Source of the DNA: Schoenoplectus triqueter
Taxonomy: Eukaryota; Streptophyta; Magnoliopsida; Poales; Cyperaceae
NCBI GenBank assembly: GCA_964058805.1
Contig: CAXKVV010002150.1
Coordinates: forward strand, 1-64,000
Direction of reading: 5' to 3'
Length of the DNA: 64,000 nt
The notes under the pieces were generated by a model, which made no database searches, was not told the DNA's origin, and worked only from the letters and a program-made list of their open reading frames with translations. The position numbers and the translations under genes are program-made. Shown in pieces: positions 60,372 through 64,000 of this stretch; position 1 is the stretch's first letter, and every line of letters begins with the position of its first letter.

Positions 60372-61557
60372 GTTTTATCACGTCTATGCAAAGATATAGG
60401 TAAGAAATATTTGTACTCAATTAATTAATTTTAATCAGTTAATAAGCGTGATAATGAGCAGCCATCGCTTACATTTTCCTAACAAACCCCATGTGTGGCA
60501 TGACATCAAAGAGCTTGCATCAAGCTCTAAAGTGAATTGAATATTTAACGTAGTGGCACATATGATCAATTTTTTATCTAAATTCAAATTGTCAGGGAAT
60601 AAAGGTAGGAATGTAGTGGCGGAGAGAAATATATCATGGATAAATTTTCTTCTATTCAATTTAGCAGTTGGATCTAGGTTTTGTACAGTAATTACAGATT
60701 TGTTTAGCTTAATCCAGAAACATTAATTTCTCTGTACGTGCACAAACAGCTAATTAAGGCGAAGGTTGAGAGATTATGAAGGGACAGAGGGTCACATGTG
60801 TCGTTGACTTGTATTTATGTTTATTCACTTTGCTTATTTGCTATAAATGTACTTCGGAAATGAATTTATGTTAGCGGGCATGAAAACACTAGTTAATTTA
60901 ATTTTGAATATTATTTATGCCCACTAATATGTTTGTCTCATTAATAGAGCTAGATAGTTTGTTTGAGAGATCAGCGAACCTAACTTATCTCATATACCAC
61001 TAATTTGTTACTAATTAAACTATAACATGTTATGTTATTTTAGGTCTATCTTTTTATTTGCCTAAATTTCTGCTCGAAATTCTAGCGAAGTGTGGCAGGC
61101 ACACCCCACATTAGAGAAAATTATCTTATTACGATATATAAATAAAATTAATATGATACACCTTTTTTAAGGAATGTATGATTCTGAATTGCACCTTTTT
61201 ACTTAAAATTTGCATTTTTTAATCTTTCTTTCGAGTTAGGTTATGATACTACGCGTATGTGCGACCCTGTTTCGCGCCTTCCTCACTCGGGAAAAGAATT
61301 AAGGTGAGAATTGCGGAAGAAGGACACGGAGATCCCTCTAATTGTGCATTATAGGTGTTTATATGAATATGGAATGCACATTTAAAGGTTTTTTAGAGAT
61401 TGCGGGGTCTTTTAGATTCCAATGGGCGCAAGCCCCCATTGTTAATTACCCTAGGCTACGAACCTCGAGGCACCTCTGGATCTAGAAAGGGGAATATAAA
61501 TATAATAGTCAAGCATTAATTAAGTGGTCATGACAAATTAAAGGTACGGGAAAGGAA
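60372..61557. other. Gene-free stretch right of the Copia element (second copy)
   Basis: Counterpart of 20964-22149. Confidence 0.4.
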
Positions 61558-62177
61558 TGCACACATAAGTTTATCACAGAACCCTATATGTGCATGGAGT
61601 TATGATATACGGGCTTATATGAGGTAGCCTACACCTTAATGCCTTTTAGTTCGAGGGTGACAAGTACCCATCTAAGCATATGATGTCGAACATAAAATAT
61701 TATATTGGTTCAACATTAAGGCTTAGTTTATCAGCGGATGGACGGAAAACCGTGTAATCATCTTAACTGATCTTCTAGATTATGAATATGAAACCCTGGG
61801 CCAATTCATTAACCTAGGTGTGCTCTTTATTTCAAAGGCGGCACAACCTATCCAAACGCACAAAATTAAACTTGAATCGCTCTGCCAGTTTAATCATTGA
61901 GGTTGGTGTATCAGAAGGTGGGGAGTTTTGATTCACTTGATCACCTTACCGATCTTCTAGATTATGAATCTGAAACACTGAGTCAATCCATAAATCTAGG
62001 CGTGTCCTTTAGTTCGAGGGCGACACGACCCATCTAGACACACAAAGTCAAACATGAAGCACCGAGCCAGTTTGACATTGAGGCTAGTTTATCAGAAGAT
62101 GGACAAAAATTATATATTCATCTTAACTGATCTTTCAAGCTATGAATTTAAACATTGTGCTAAATCATGGACTTGGA
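61558..62177. repeat. Tandem array, ~180-bp units (second copy)
   Basis: Counterpart of 22150-22769, with anchors at 61769 and 61951. Confidence 0.75.
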
Positions 62178-62938
62178 ATATATGTTATCCTATTATACCA
62201 CATCATATCATGTGTGCTTATTATATTTATATCATATCATTGCCATATCGTATTATATTTGAGCATACTATCATTTAGGCCATTTATCATATTATGTAAT
62301 ATGTCATCATATTTATCATATTATGTAATATGTCATCATGTCATATTATGATATATCATATCATCATGCTATATTATACATTATTATCATTATCTTATAG
62401 TATTATCTAAATTGTAATATCATATCATGTCATGCTATATATTATACATTATTATCTTATGATATCGTTTAATATGTTGTCCTATCATCTGCTATTATAT
62501 AGTATCATATTATATCATATTATATTATCATATTCATTATGTCATATTATTTTATGTTATATCATCTCTTTATATCATATTATATCATATTATACATATA
62601 TCATAATGTATTGTATTATATTATGTCATAACAAATTTTATATAGCACGTCATGTTATATCATAATATGGTATGCTATTGTCATATCATAGATCATATTA
62701 TTATACTATTATATTATATTATCGTATTATGACATATCATTTATTGTATTATTATATTATAATATTATGACATATTATTTATTATATTATATTACATCAT
62801 ATTATAAATTATGATGTTATCTTTATATCATACTATAATCATATATTATACTATATTATATTATATATCATTATATCATATAATGTTTTTTATGATTATA
62901 TATCATACCATATTGCATTATATTATGTCACATCTATA
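62178..62938. repeat. ATCATATTAT-type low-complexity block (second copy)
   Basis: Counterpart of 22770-23530. Confidence 0.85.
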
Positions 62939-64000
62939 ATATTTAGGCTATTAAAAAAAACTATCATGCGCTTGTGTTTCATTTAAAAGCGAATCCATAT
63001 ATATACATATATATATATTTTTTTGATATACATATTAATACATATATTTAATATATTTATAAATAATTATTTAACATATTATAATTTTTAGATAATATTT
63101 AGATATATTTCGTTATATAAGAACATGGTTTGAAAAAGGGAAGTATATAAATGTTATTTTGATTTCGAATTTATTATTATATTATGCTTCACAAAATAAA
63201 AATATTTTTATGCTGAAAAGTAGTGTGAAAAATATAAAATTTTTAGAAAGAAATTTGAGTTAATTTGGACATTGGGAAGACATCCAAATGAATTATTTTT
63301 ACCATTATTATATTAGTTCCGAAATTTTTGTTTTGGGTCATATTTATTTCTTATACCTTTTGTTGGGCCAGAATTAGGCTAATTTTTATTGTTTTACGTG
63401 TGGAGCTAAATTCCTCTTCAATTATTAGATTGACTCTGGGCCTATTTACTATTCATGAGATCGGGAGGAACGATTTAATTCGAGTTGGGCTTCTGGCATA
63501 GGCTGGGGATTAAGCCCCTTGCTCTTCTGTATTTCCTCAAGATTCACATATGGTATCAATGTTCGTGCAAGATCTGATCTTGACCATCAGATGCTTTGAT
63601 TGAAGATTGGCCAACGCAAGTAGGATCGCTTGAGTCATAGGAGTTCATCGGTAGTGTTATTAGGCACATCTGTAGGGCGGATGAGCGGTGACCCTATGCT
63701 GTTTCGACTCTCGATATCGATTTGGTACCGAAGCAAATGTCGCCCAATTTACACTTGATTCTTTGCTTATTTATGCAAGTTTTAGTGCAGTCTTTGTCAC
63801 TTTGAGATAATAACCATGTCTGTTAATCTCAATTATCTTTGGGCCTGATCAATACCAGTACGTGGACCTGGCATCAGCTTCCATGGAAATTGATTTTGAC
63901 TCGCATTCATCACCTAATTATTTCGTATTTGACCTTTGGTTAATGTTTTCTCAATCAGTGCTTTATTTAACGTGAGTAATTAAAGTTTTGATATTATCTT
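62939..64000. other. Gene-free stretch to the window end (second copy)
   Basis: Counterpart of 23531-24592. No gene is visible. Confidence 0.4.

Larger units (their letters stand above)
39409..64000. repeat. Second copy of the 39,408-bp-offset direct repeat
   Basis: This is the counterpart of 1-24592 and is cut by the right edge of the window. The change from once-seen to repeated sequence at 39409 falls inside intron 8 of CSTF77. It only reflects where the window begins and is not evidence of a breakpoint there: the base before position 1 is unknown. Confidence 0.97.

Noticed and set aside
1..64000. CRISPR array, bacterial operon or organelle insertion
   Set aside because: No regularly spaced identical repeats and no recognisable plastid or mitochondrial genes.

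Overview
The window is nuclear DNA from a flowering plant, probably a eudicot; no species can be named. It is AT-rich. It holds a 22-exon housekeeping gene with GT-AG introns, an intronless plant-specific VQ gene, a Ty1/Copia retrotransposon primed by initiator tRNA-Met, and several small DNA transposons of typical plant families (PIF/Harbinger, hAT and Helitron types).

The dominant structure is a direct repeat. Bases 1-24592 recur at 39409-64000 with a constant offset of 39,408. Every open frame recurs at the same offset with the same translation, and the microsatellites, homopolymers and the single LTR mismatch that I compared by hand are also the same. Either this is an extremely recent tandem duplication or an assembly duplication. 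Only 24593-39408 occurs once in the window.

Layout of one unit, left to right: the 5' half of CSTF77 on the minus strand (exons 8 to 1, 80-2095), whose promoter carries a 386-bp Tourist-like MITE (2281-2666); a gene-free stretch of transposon debris (a diverged ~180-bp tandem array, a small Helitron, an hAT-like element with 8-bp target duplications, large foldback elements and a GC-rich overlapping-palindrome motif); an intact young Copia element (13966-20958, minus strand, 1344-aa Gag-Pol, 402-bp LTRs, TSD GTTAG); a second ~180-bp tandem array running into an ATCAT-type low-complexity block (22150-23530); and about 2.7 kb of unassigned sequence. Then, seen once, come a VQ-motif gene (26208-26789, minus), about 4.3 kb of intergenic DNA, and the complete CSTF77 gene (31106-41503, minus, 737 aa), whose first eight exons lie in the second copy of the repeat.

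CstF77 is the scaffold of the cleavage stimulation factor in mRNA 3'-end formation. The VQ protein is probably a nuclear co-regulator of WRKY-type transcription factors. The two genes share a strand, but nothing in the sequence links their functions. I found no rRNA gene, no functional tRNA gene and no CRISPR array. Most other open frames are shadows or low-complexity translations.
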